Source: Lineolata rhizophorae
Taxonomy: Eukaryota; Ascomycota; Dothideomycetes; Lineolatales; Lineolataceae
NCBI GenBank assembly: GCA_010093515.1
Contig: MU001674.1
Span: forward strand, 801,975 to 865,974
Reading direction: 5' to 3'
DNA length: 64,000 nucleotides
Shown: positions 37,001 to 46,674 of the stretch, piece by piece
Numbering within the stretch: the stretch's first letter is position 1
How the letters are laid out: every line of letters starts with the position of its first letter
The notes under the pieces: generated by a model
The model's database searches: none
What the model was told of the DNA's origin: nothing
The model's input: the letters and a program-made list of their open reading frames with translations, nothing else
Made by a program: the position numbers and the translations under genes

Positions 37001-37597
37001 TGTAAACTGAGCCGCCGAACGAGAAGCTGGCCGCTCGTCTCCATTAACCGTTCGCTTTTTACCGTTGCCAGGAGCGACATCGGGTGTTCCTGAGGAGGGG
37101 ACTTCCCGAGCATTGTCAGATTGAGACGTCTCCTGGAAATGAACCGCGGAATGATCAGATACAGCGACGTCTGCCTCGTCTCTGCCGCTGGGATGACTCT
37201 CTTCGCGCTCAGAAGGGTCTCGGAGATCCCCGAAGTGAACAGATGACGGCCCGGACTCATTGTACTGCTCGTACATGGCGAGATTGTCAAAGCCCGTAAG
37301 CGTCGAATGCTCGATGTTCGATCCTTTCAGATCCAGATCATGAGCCATCGCATCGGAGTCGAAGGGACCATCGAGAATATCGTGCGAATTACTGAAAAGG
37401 AACTGTTCGTCGAGCGCATCCCCGTTAGTAGTCGATTCTGGGTCGATGTTAAACATGCCGAGCGACTCCGGGACGACTTGCGCCCACGTTGCAGCGCGCT
37501 CGCTCGAGGGACAGAAGTGGCTAGCAGCCGCACGATTGACACAACATGGAGGGGAGCGATATGCGTGGCGATGCGCGTTGCGAGGGCGCGATTGCAT
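34096..37597 (-). CDS. LSD1/KDM1-like histone demethylase with SWIRM and HMG box (1149 aa)
   Basis: Nuclear FAD-dependent amine oxidase expected to remove methyl groups from histone H3 lysines. Exons 37597-35159 and 35106-34096, with a 52-nt intron, give 1149 aa. Order: disordered N-terminus (1-260); SWIRM domain about 270-375 (SLSWEEFARQCVLAAYSSRL; ends LQRRGYINFG); Rossmann FAD site VVIVGAGMSGLGCARQLEGF near 395; GRNRIGGRIYSYHLG and AEMGAHFVTG; substrate-lobe segment; conserved Lys in PLPEWKIGAIERLGFGVLNK (about 797), equivalent to the catalytic-site Lys of LSD1; FAD-closing motif GRIHFAGEATCGTHPATVHG (about 950); and a C-terminal HMG box (about 1050-1145). No LSD1 tower insertion is seen. 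The start at 37597 gives a basic 47-residue extension; Met at 37456 (MFNIDPEST) is a good alternative. Confidence 0.92.
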
Positions 37598-38698
37598 TCA
37601 TTGCCGAAAAGTCTTCGTGGTGGTGATCACATTACTCCGAGGCCAACCAGGTTTGGTAGAGCCAAGAAGGGTTGGGGCCCTCGCCTCCCCAGTCAAGGTT
37701 ACTCCTGGTGCCGTGCGTAAGCTCTTCACGGGCACCCGACGTCAAAGCAATCCAGGACCCCGCCGAGTGCATGTCCAGGTACTACCGGATACAGTATGCG
37801 CGTCCAGTACGACAACGGTATTCGTAGGCGATGGTTAGAGTAGAATATATACCCCCTCATTCTCTAATATGGCAGGTCACTTTTTGAGATCGTTGCTCTA
37901 GGTACGGGAAAGGCAGCAGAGTAAGTAATGGTCAGTCACCAATTTCACACTCCTATAGCAAACCTCGCTGCACGGCACTGTAGAGCTCTTATTAAACTCA
38001 ACAGCGCAATCACTGTACTGTGCTTCATTTACTGAGCATACGCCGCAAGCGAGAGACGACTGAGCTGCAATAGCCCCCTGACTGTGTGAAGGACAAGCCA
38101 TCCCTCAAACTGGGCCTCGCTCACTAACGCACCGCCCTAGGTGAGTGGCCCAGTGCGCCAGAACGTCCAAGCCATGGCCAGACTTGAAATCCACGATGCA
38201 AGTAGAATGTCTCTCCCGCTCCAGTCATAGATGCGCTAGATTGACTCCGCGGTATATGTCCCGCTGAGGATAGGGAAGAGGAAGAGTCCAGATCCAGCGC
38301 CAAGCTAAGCGAGTCCGGCCGTTACATTGGAATCGACCGGGTCGAGGGAAGGCATCATTTATCAACGGTATCCTGCAGGATGGTAAGTTCTCGGCATGTG
38401 TTAGCTTTGCGTTCTGTAGTCGCACCGCCCGAGAGACAATAAGAGAGGAACGGAATTTCAGGTGATCGCAGCAGCAGGGGGTGGAGGCGCACGCGCCAAC
38501 TCGACGCGGCCGCCTCGGCCCACCGCATGTGTTGACGTCTCGCTTCCACGCGCAGCTGCCGTCGCCTTACGGGACGCGGACTGCGGAGGTTATCACGCTT
38601 TCTCCAACTCGTCCGCTCGATCCCTTTTCAGCCTAAACACCGCTCGGTCCAATCTTGAAAGCATTTCGGCACCGTGCCAGCCTTCGGGCTGTTGGAAC
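37598..38698. other. Divergent region between LSD1-like and dynamitin genes
   Basis: 1.1 kb between two divergently transcribed genes. No supported gene; short frames lack similarity. The segment 38460-38690 next to dynamitin is C-rich and may be its leader. Confidence 0.5.
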
Positions 38699-40157
38699 AT
38701 GACTCAATCTCGCAAATACGCCAACCTTCCAGACCTTGTGCGTCTTGTGAACCTATTGCCAAGATCCTCGCGTCGTCTGTTCTGACGTGGCCATCGCAGG
38801 ATTCCGCGCCTGATATTTACGAAACCCCAGAACTAACCGACGATGCCTCGACCTTACGCGTAAGTTGGAAAGCACACCTTACGGTTTATTGGCGTCGCTT
38901 TAGTTAACCAGCTTTAACTGCCAGACTTCCACGGCTGCCCGTTCACCTTCGCCTGAATCCTCCGATGCCGGGAACAATCCCGCTATAATCCGCAACCGAC
39001 TGGAGCCAGACCAAGCCCGCACGCATTTCCTGCCTTCTCGGGTGGACGCACGCGACGTTGACTTCTCCGACCGCATCTCCCGGAACCGACAATCCTACCG
39101 GACGGCGAGCAGAAAGCGGCGAGGCAGCCGTTACAGTGATGCTGAGCTTGGCGATTTCAGTGACGAGGAAGACGAAACGGCGGAGCGTAAACTTGCTCGG
39201 CTGAGGAGGGAGGTGGAAGAGCTCAAGCTCGACTTCGAGTCTAGGCAACAGGAAGACCAATCTGACTCCAACGTCAAGGAGACCGGTCTGGAGCCGGACG
39301 ATGCGGACCCAGCAGAAACGATCAAGAAGATCAGCGACACGTTGGATGCGATATATTTGCAGCGGCAAGGGGGCGTGAAAGGAGCGGAGGCTCAGTTGGA
39401 AAGGACCTTGAAGAAGTTCTCGACTACACAAATTAGCGGCTCGGACGCTCCCAGACCCCAGCCGCCAGACAGCGAGGACAATGTAAAAACGAAAGCCGAG
39501 CTACTCGCGATGCGGCAGCAGCAGGGCGTCACGCTCATGAAAGTATCCGACTTTGATGCTCGTTTGTCAAAGCTCGAAACAACTCTAGGCCTTAATGGAG
39601 TGAACATGCCCGACGTGGCGGACAATCCGCCGGAACCCATACTTCATACACTTGAGAACCTTGGGAGGCAGCTATCGATGGTCTCGGGAACGTCAAGCAT
39701 CGATGAAGGAAGCCGCAGAGTTCGCCAACTTATCCAAGAAAGCGAGCGCCTTCAAGAAGTCCGGCGAGCTGGACTAGCTCGCGAGCAAACGCGAAGCGCA
39801 GAAAACGGGTCGGAGGAAAGTCAATTGGATTCTGATGACTCTGAGAGCATGTCCAAAATCATGGCTCTTTATGGAACACTGCCTACGATCGACGCTTTGT
39901 CCCCAACATTGCCTATGATTTTGGAGCGATTGAGGACGCTTCGCTTGATACATACCACAGCAGGCGCGGCTAGCTCTTCGCTTGACGAGATTGAAAAGAG
40001 GCAAGATGAGCAGGCTGATGAGATCAGGCGTTGGAGGGAATCGCTGGACAAGGTCGAGTCGAACATGAAAGACGGGGAGTCCGTCCTTACGGAAAACGTG
40101 AAAGTTGTCCAGGAATGGGTACAAAACTTGGAGTCTCGGGTAGCTAAAATGGGTTGA
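38699..40157 (+). CDS. Dynamitin (dynactin p50 subunit), 443 aa
   Basis: Coiled-coil subunit of dynactin, the cofactor of cytoplasmic dynein in nuclear and vesicle movement along hyphal microtubules. Exons 38699-38737 (39 nt), 38800-38859 (60 nt) and 38925-40157 are all in phase 0 and encode 443 aa. The N-terminus MTQSRKYANLPDLDSAPDIY, ETPELTDD has the family pattern KYA-LP--D----DIYET, recovered only by joining the two small exons. The next block, FSDRISRNRQSYRTASRKRR, and an acidic segment precede long heptad-rich coils (about 95-140 and 330-440), ending EWVQNLESRVAKMG. The early exons are short but well supported by alignment to the conserved dynactin-binding N-terminus. Confidence 0.92.
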
Positions 40158-40429
40158 AAGCATACGTGGGCGACTGCTCATACAATGAGCATGCTCTTTT
40201 CAAGATGGAGACGTTGCAGTTTGGGAATGTTTCTCGTTCCCATTATACCCAAATGTTCTTGCACTTCCTGTTACAACGGCGTTCCTGTCTCAAGGATTCG
40301 CAAATAGGCATGTAGGGTAGACAATATGGTCCTAAACCAGCACAGACGAGCAACGCAGCTTGCTTGGCCAATTGAGATTGCCTTTTACTCGATGTGTTCT
40401 ATATATTTACAGAGATAGTGACAAAGACA
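40158..40429. other. Short convergent intergenic region
   Basis: 272 bp between the ends of dynamitin and the methyltransferase gene; no further feature seen. Confidence 0.5.
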
Positions 40430-42083
40430 CTACCTAGTAATCATCACAGAGGTGTTCTTATACCAAGTAAGAAGAGGATTATCCCCATTGCGCGCCTGGG
40501 TATCCTCCACGTAAGCCCACCGCCTGAGGAAGTCCTCGTGTGAGAGGACGTACGGGAACTTCTGTGTAATGTGTTCGTAGAAAGCTGCCATCATGTTAAA
40601 GTCCGTGGGGAAGAGAATATCGAAATAGCCTTGGTGGACCTAGCGGAAAGGTTAGGAAAGCGAAGAACCAGATTTTGAGGTTTACGTACTAAGGGAGTGG
40701 TAACTGGGATGGTCCTTCGCCGGTATCGGGTCTGGACAACAGGGGCGTTTATACCCGACACTGCGTCAGGTAGCGTGTGAAAATCACTCGCAATGAGTCG
40801 GTGAGCGGGGAAGTGCTTGTACAAAATGTCGAAAAATTGCATGAGTCGGGTAGGGATGTACTCAGGAGCGGTCCGTTTCTCGGTGAACGGGACGAGTGAT
40901 TTACAGGACCGCCACAAACGCTGCATTCGAAATTGCAATGTTTCCGGCGGCGAAATGTACCTTCGTAGACGGAGGTACCTGCTCGCAAGGTGGTCGAGCT
41001 TAGGAGTATAATACTCGTAGAATTCGCCTTCGCCATCAATGAACACCATCGATTGTAGTGGTTTGTGCGTAGACATGTCGTATGAAATTGCATCATGAGC
41101 GAAATTGTCAAAGACTTCGAGGGCCAGAAAAAAGCACGGCGACGGAACATATGTATCCCAATCGAATATTGACCGATTGATGATCTCCACCCTCTCCCTG
41201 TGACCGCCCGCGTAGATAGAACGTGATATGTTTTTGCGCTGAAGAGAGGCAAGGTTTGCAGATACTTCGATGATCTTGAACTTTGTCCGCGCATAGACTT
41301 CAGGGTCTTTCGCCCGGATGTGGTCCAGAATATTCAGCATCAACGTGCCGTTCCCGGCACCCATCTCGTATATGATGAGGTCATCGTAGGGATAATGTGA
41401 GATTTTGTAGTTGCTGATGAGGTAGTCGGCGATCGATTGCCCGTAGTAAGGGCGGAACAATTCGGTCGGCGTATGCCATAGTTGCCGCGTCTCGTCGTAC
41501 TCTTTCTGATCAAGAGCGTCTTCAAACGCCGTGTATCGATCTCCCAGAGTTTTGTGAAACTCGATCTCGTCTCGCATGGTATTGAAATGGAAAGGCTCTC
41601 CAGGAGAGAATATGACTACTTGCTTCGAAAAGTAGCCATAAAAAGGGTTATACAGACTGTCTAGGGACCTTGAATTAGCCGACTAGCTGACTACGGTCTA
41701 GATTCAAGCAAGAGATAAATGTATATACCTTCGATGAAGTCTCGCAGTAGCATTCTCACGCCCTTTGGTCTTTCTCTCTGCGTCCGCAGCTCGTCGGCTG
41801 TTATCAAAGGATACCGCATACATTCGTCTTGCTTGCTTTGCGAGAGGATATTCATGCGTTGTTTCCAGGCAGAGGTTTCCGCGTCCTTCGTCTCATCGTT
41901 GGTTCTGGTCTTATATCGAGAACCCGTCGCGGCAGCGCGTCGTTGTAGAGGGACTGGTCGCATTCCGCGGATCCCGCAACAGGGAAACGGGCGGTGATGG
42001 AGCCATTGGCAAGCATTTCGAGAAATGTGAGGCCGAAATAGGTTCGCGATAACCGGCGTCTCCATCGATGCGGAGGATGGCAC
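40430..42083 (-). CDS. MidA/NDUFAF7-family (DUF185) methyltransferase, 511 aa
   Basis: SAM-dependent methyltransferase-like protein of the DUF185 group, whose characterised member NDUFAF7 methylates a complex I subunit in mitochondria. Exons 42083-41729, 41660-40690 and 40639-40430 are in phase. The Arg-rich N-terminus with few acidic residues could be a mitochondrial presequence. Family signatures: FIEDSLYNPFYGYFSKQVVI, TPTELFRPYYGQSIADYLI, the SAM site IYEMGAGNGTLMLNILDHI (about 218), and FFLALEVFDNFAHDAI. The last exon restores VHQGYFDILFPTDFNMMAAF, lost if the third exon is omitted. Start choice is moderate: 42083 is the first ATG in frame. It is a fungal DUF185 branch and may not be a strict NDUFAF7 orthologue. 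It is divergent (315 bp) from the cysteine synthase gene. Confidence 0.85.
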
Positions 42084-42398
42084 TGAGTTCGGAGCTCCTG
42101 GAGCTTTGGCCCTTTTGGAGAATAAGTTCTTGGCACCCTGAGGTTGGCCCCGCTGCTAACCCCCAGCACGCAAAGTACGACCCGATTCCTCGAGGAACGC
42201 CAACCTCAGTTCTTGTGGTCTGTTTTAGTATCATATGTAAGTCTACACGCTATCATTCTTTAATGATGATTAGCAACTGTATTGATTGCTTTGAAAGTGA
42301 CGTGTGACTTTATTGACTTTGCTCGACCGGTTAGAGCATCGGTTGGCGAATTGAAGAAGAATCCATCCACATTTCCGTCCCTCGCTGGCCACATCATC
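42084..42398. promoter_or_regulatory. 315-bp divergent promoter of methyltransferase and cysteine synthase genes
   Basis: Shared upstream region of two oppositely oriented genes. No TATA-like or operator element stands out; a short frame (ending 42234 on the minus strand) is not conserved-looking. Confidence 0.5.
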
Positions 42399-44048
42399 AT
42401 GGACGGCAAAATGCGATTGTGCTTAGTGGCTGCATTCGCAACTGGAGTCGTCGTGACTCTCGGTCTCCAAAGCGTGACGTCTTCATCTACTAGGCGGGAA
42501 AATCTCCACCGGCGAAATAGCCGCACAACTCTTCGGCGGCTTTTTCAAGCAATTGGCGAAGATTTGGTACTCAGGGATAATACCATGGACCGTTCAAAGA
42601 CACCCGCGCCAGAAGGAATTGAAAGCTGCATTGGGAACACGCCACTTTTCAGAATCAAATCTCTCTCTGATGCCACGGGGTGCGAAATCCTAGCTAAAGC
42701 AGAGGTGGAGACATCCTATCCTATTAGACATCCTGCCTATATGCTCACTGTTTCTTTAGTTTTTAAATGGCGCTGGAAATAGCCCGAAAGACCGGGTAGC
42801 CTTGAACATTATTCGTGAGGTAAGTATGCGATAGCAGGACCATTTCGGCGAAGCAGTGGCTGAAAGCCTTGAAATGTAGGCAGAGTCTCAAGGCCTGCTC
42901 ACTCCATATTCAGGAGACATGATATATGAAGGTACCGTTGGAAGTACAGGTATGTACCACAAGATCTACGGTAGCTTTCCTCACTGAATATTCTTGACCT
43001 AGAGCTCAGATAAGCGCTAACGATATTCTGAAGGCATTTCTCTAGCTGCAATTTGCAGAGCAAGGGGATATCTCGCGCACATGTTCGTAGCCCCTCTCTC
43101 ATTTCTCGGTTTCTTGGAAGCATCGTCTTACAAGTCATAGTTGTATGCCTGATGATCAAGCAACCGAAAAGTCTGATCTACTTCTGAAGCTCGGTGCCGA
43201 AGTAGAGCGGGTCCGACCAGCTTCCATAGTGGACCGGAATCAGTTCGTGAACAAAGCACGGGCGAGAGCTCTAGAGCATACCCAGGATCCCCAACGGCCT
43301 GGTCGCGGCGTATTCGCAGACCAATTTGAGAATGAAGCGAATTGGAAAGCCCATTTTGGGGGAACCGGACCTGAGATCTTTCGCCAAACAGAAGGGACGC
43401 TCGATGCGTTCGTCTCCGGAGCTGGCACCGGTGGTACCATATCTGGTGTCGCCTTATTCCTTAAACCTCGCCTACCCAATTTGAAGGTCATTCTTGCCGA
43501 TCCGCAAGGGAGTGGATTGTTCAACAAGATCAAATATGGGGTGATGTTTGACCCTAAAGAGCGAGAAGGGACCCGGAGGCGACATCAAGTGGATACCATT
43601 GTGGAGGGCATTGGAATTAATCGAGTAACAATTAACCTCGAGGCAGGACGGGGTTTAATTGACGATGCCATTAGAGTCACAGATCGAGAAGCTTTGGCCA
43701 TGGCTCGATGGCTAGTTGAAAAGGATGGGATCTTCGCCGGGAGCAGTAGTGCTGTAAACTGTGTGTCACAACTATGCGCATCGCCCTCCTTTACGCACGT
43801 GAACTGCTGACATCGCTCATTTAAGGCGTCGCTGCTACGAGAGTGGCTCAAAAGCTAGGGCCAGGTCATCGAATCGTGACAGTTCTCTGCGATAGGTAAC
43901 GACATTTACTCCTTCCTATTGTGCAAGAAGTAGTACTAACGGTATTCGCCACAGTGGCACTAGGCATTTAAGCAAGTTCTGGGCAAAGGCCGGGAGTATC
44001 GGCGGTAATGTTGACATCACACTAGACAATGTGCTGCAACCACAATGA
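42399..44048 (+). CDS. Membrane-anchored cysteine synthase-like PLP enzyme (422 aa, 7 exons)
   Basis: Member of the cysteine synthase/cystathionine beta-synthase fold, expected to make L-cysteine from O-acetylserine and sulfide; it resembles fungal 'cysteine synthase 2' (S. pombe Cys12 type). Exons 42399-42704, 42760-42819, 42880-42949, 43034-43082, 43141-43760, 43826-43895 and 43955-44048 all keep phase. Residues 5-25 are hydrophobic (RLCLVAAFATGVVVTLGL), a likely membrane or mitochondrial anchor absent from soluble CysK. The core shows IGNTPLFRI, the PLP lysine in NGAGNSPKDRVALN (about Lys112), EGTVGSTGISLA, the phosphate loop SGAGTGGTISGV and GIFAGSSSAVNCVA. The C-terminus reads RIVTVLCDSGTRHLSKFW. 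All catalytic motifs are intact, so the highly split structure looks functional. Confidence 0.9.
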
Positions 44049-44307
44049 TCCTATCAACTCAAATATCACCAGTACACAGGGTAATTGGCAGCCGATCGAT
44101 ATTGTCGAACGCACCCGGTAACTTCATTAGATTGCTAGAGGTCGCCTATAGAGGCATCGATCGTAGTGATAGCGCTCGGAGGATCAACCGCAAGTTTTCT
44201 TTGTAGAAAAAACTTTGCTAGTAAGAATATACGTACAAATGTAAACTTAGGGAAAAGAGACGGATAGAGAACAATTTAAAAGTGCTAACCATTGGCTTGA
44301 GCGCCAC
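44049..44307. other. Short convergent intergenic region
   Basis: 259 bp between the cysteine synthase stop and the AT-hook gene stop. Nothing beyond probable 3' UTR sequence. Confidence 0.5.
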
Positions 44308-45483
44308 TTAAAACCATCTGCTGCGATTTGCGCTGCCGTATGCTTGTTCATTGAAGTTTTCCCACGGTTCCGGGGGGATATCGGGCTTGGTACTAATCCT
44401 TTTACCACTGAACTCGCAACTTTCGCCCAAGGCGGGGAAGGCACCCTTAGCTTTGAATGAGTTGCCCTTGTTTGTGAACTTGATAGACCCGTCTTGTCCA
44501 CCATATGCGCCTGAATGGACCTCATCATCGTCAGGGGCATTGCGGCCACGCCACACAAAGTGGAGCCAACCGGAAGGAACCGGAGGATCTCCGGCGCCCT
44601 CATCACCAATATCGTCCTCTCCTTCATCTTCATCATCCTCGTCGTTCTCTGATTTCTCTTCATCATCATCCTCGTAGGTTGACTGCCCTCGCTCCATCTT
44701 ACGACGAATGGCTTCGACAGTATTCTTGTCGGCTGCAAGGAGCATCGTACCTTCCAGGATCCCCAGGTTAAAGGACGCAATGAGGCCGGAAGGATTGCCT
44801 TTTAAACTTGTAATTGACATAGACATATCTTCCACCAAGTTCGACCAATTGCCCTCGACCTCGTCGCACTTGATGTCGAACGTGCCTGTCAGCTGGCCGA
44901 GAGACAAGGCACCTTTGGCAGACTTCGAGCTTGCCGACTTAGACACGGTAGCGGACGAGTCTTTCCGCGGACGGCCACGCCCTCTTTTGGCAGAACCGGC
45001 ATTATTCGCATCGCCGCTTGCCCCTCCTGCGTCCAATTTGCGTGGTCTCCCGGGGCCCTTTGAGGTCGCAATAGTTATGGACTTCCTCTGCCTCCCTTGT
45101 TTCGACGTATCGAGTGGCTCCTGCGGAGCCTGGAAATTGGTGTCTTTCCTAGGCCTACCGCGGGGGCGTTTCGGCGGGACAGGAAGCTCTGGATCTTTTC
45201 GCGGTCTACCGCGCGGGCGTTTCGGCGGGACAGGAATTTCGGGATTCTTCCGGGGTCTGCCGCGTGGGCGTTTCAGCGGATCAGGAAGTTGTAGGTCTTT
45301 CCCCGGCCTATCACCAGGGCGATTGACCAGGTCATTGTTTCCGTCGTCCTTTTTGGGCCTCCCGCGGCCCCGTTTTGGCAGGTCAGAAAGGTCGAGAGTT
45401 GCCGTGGCCTGATTGTGAGGACGTTTCACCGGAGCAGCGGGAGATGAGGATCGGGAACGTTTGGGAGCTAAAGGCGGTACCAT
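44308..45483 (-). CDS. AT-hook DNA-binding protein (391 aa)
   Basis: Single-exon gene for a nuclear protein expected to bind the minor groove of AT-rich DNA. Six AT-hook cores occur at about 36-45, 70-79, 87-96, 104-113, 141-149 and 165-174, mostly of the form KRPRGRPRK. Three of them sit in a 17-residue tandem repeat. The C-terminal half (from about 195) is a distinct folded-looking region: LTGTFDIKCDEVEGNW, SFNLGILEGTML, then an acidic insert (DDDEEKSENDEDDEDEGEDD), and GWLHFVWRGRN with YGGQDGSIKFTN. I do not recognise this C-terminal domain by name; its layout suggests a compact beta-rich fold. Role unknown; chromatin-associated by inference from the AT hooks. Confidence 0.82.
   Translation of the reverse strand: MVPPLAPKRSRSSSPAAPVKRPHNQATATLDLSDLPKRGRGRPKKDDGNNDLVNRPGDRPGKDLQLPDPLKRPRGRPRKNPEIPVPPKRPRGRPRKDPELPVPPKRPRGRPRKDTNFQAPQEPLDTSKQGRQRKSITIATSKGPGRPRKLDAGGASGDANNAGSAKRGRGRPRKDSSATVSKSASSKSAKGALSLGQLTGTFDIKCDEVEGNWSNLVEDMSMSITSLKGNPSGLIASFNLGILEGTMLLAADKNTVEAIRRKMERGQSTYEDDDEEKSENDEDDEDEGEDDIGDEGAGDPPVPSGWLHFVWRGRNAPDDDEVHSGAYGGQDGSIKFTNKGNSFKAKGAFPALGESCEFSGKRISTKPDIPPEPWENFNEQAYGSANRSRWF
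45121..45273 (-). repeat. 51-nt coding tandem repeat (three AT-hook units)
   Basis: Units of 17 residues, KRPRGRPRKNPEIPVPP, KRPRGRPRKDPELPVPP and KRPRGRPRKDTNFQAP (the last one residue short), recur with period 17 within the AT-hook gene. Codon-level similarity is high, pointing to unit duplication. Confidence 0.85.
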
Positions 45484-46674
45484 AGCTGTAGGCTTTAACG
45501 GTGTTGGAAATGGTGACGAAGTACCTGGCGAGCTAAGGAGTATAGTTGCGTTGATTGTTGTGGGTTGAGCGGAGGAAAAGGGGAGTGGCCCGGGACTTTA
45601 GCGTCGGTATCTGATCGTTACCTGATGACTCAGTGAGCTCTACGGAGTACAGAGAAGTAAATTCATTTGTCTGCCTAGAAGTAAGCCGGAGAGGTTTGAA
45701 TGTACAATGCGCACCAATCATCTTGCCTATCACCTATACATTATATTTAGCCTAACATTCCGTACGATTCTGCGACAGCGAGGCTGTAGTATAGCGATTA
45801 GGGCCGTAGCAACACAGCAATTGAGCGCAGTGATTAAGGGTCCGTAGCAGTAGAGCATCGTATGGAACACTTTATGGCCTTAAATTCACTTGAACTAGTA
45901 CAAAGTCCACAACGAAGACATGTTTTAGACGTCTGCAGAGCTGGGGTTTAACAGCTTGGCGAGGCGCAGTCCACCGTTGTGTCCACTCAGCCACTACCTA
46001 CCTAATTTGCCAGTACAATATCATTGTGATTCACAAGGGGGGACGAATGGTGCGTGCGGTAGCTGTCCGAACAAGGTGATGTTGGCGGCGTGGAAGATGC
46101 CGGTGAAACTGTCAGGGAAAGTTTCCGCGCGAAAGACAGCAGCGATGGACCAAGGGTTACCTCTCCGGGGTGTTGACGCTGGGGACCTACCTGCCTACAT
46201 GCCAAACCACCAGCCCGACGCAAACGTGACTCAGCCGCGCAGGCGATCACGGACCAAGCTACGGGGTCGCGCCTTCTTGCCGGGGCTAAACCAATCACGT
46301 CAGCGCATCCACTCACCGCCCGGCGGAACCGCCGCGACCTGGCGTAAAACCGCAGCCTTCCCTCCTCCTCTGCTTCTGCCACCTCTCTCCCTCTCCACGC
46401 CACCATCGACTACATCCCGCTCTCCCATCACGACTTTTGCTGAGCCCGACGCTAGCATCGCAACCCTTGCCGTGGCCGCCTGCGCCTCTCTCAGCACGCG
46501 CCGGCCTACTGGTTTTTGCGCACAGTGGTCCTCTACCTTCAATCTTCCCTTCGGCTGCACAAAGCGTCTTTGTGCCCCTTGCCCGCCCATCGGCGTCGGC
46601 GGCTACCTCAGACTGCCACGGCCCTCGGCACCTCGCAAACCGTTCCCCATCTCTTCGCCTACACCGTTCCCACC
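45484..46674. other. Divergent region between AT-hook gene and mex67
   Basis: 1.2 kb without a supported gene. Left part AT-rich; right part (46360-46670) is strongly C/T-rich, typical of a fungal transcription-start leader for mex67. TACCTACCTAATTT-type motif at 45996-46009 and CCTACCTGCCTACAT at 46187-46201. An open frame of 309 codons (45956-46885) overlaps the mex67 start in another frame and is Pro/Ser/Arg-rich, so it is rejected. Confidence 0.5.
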
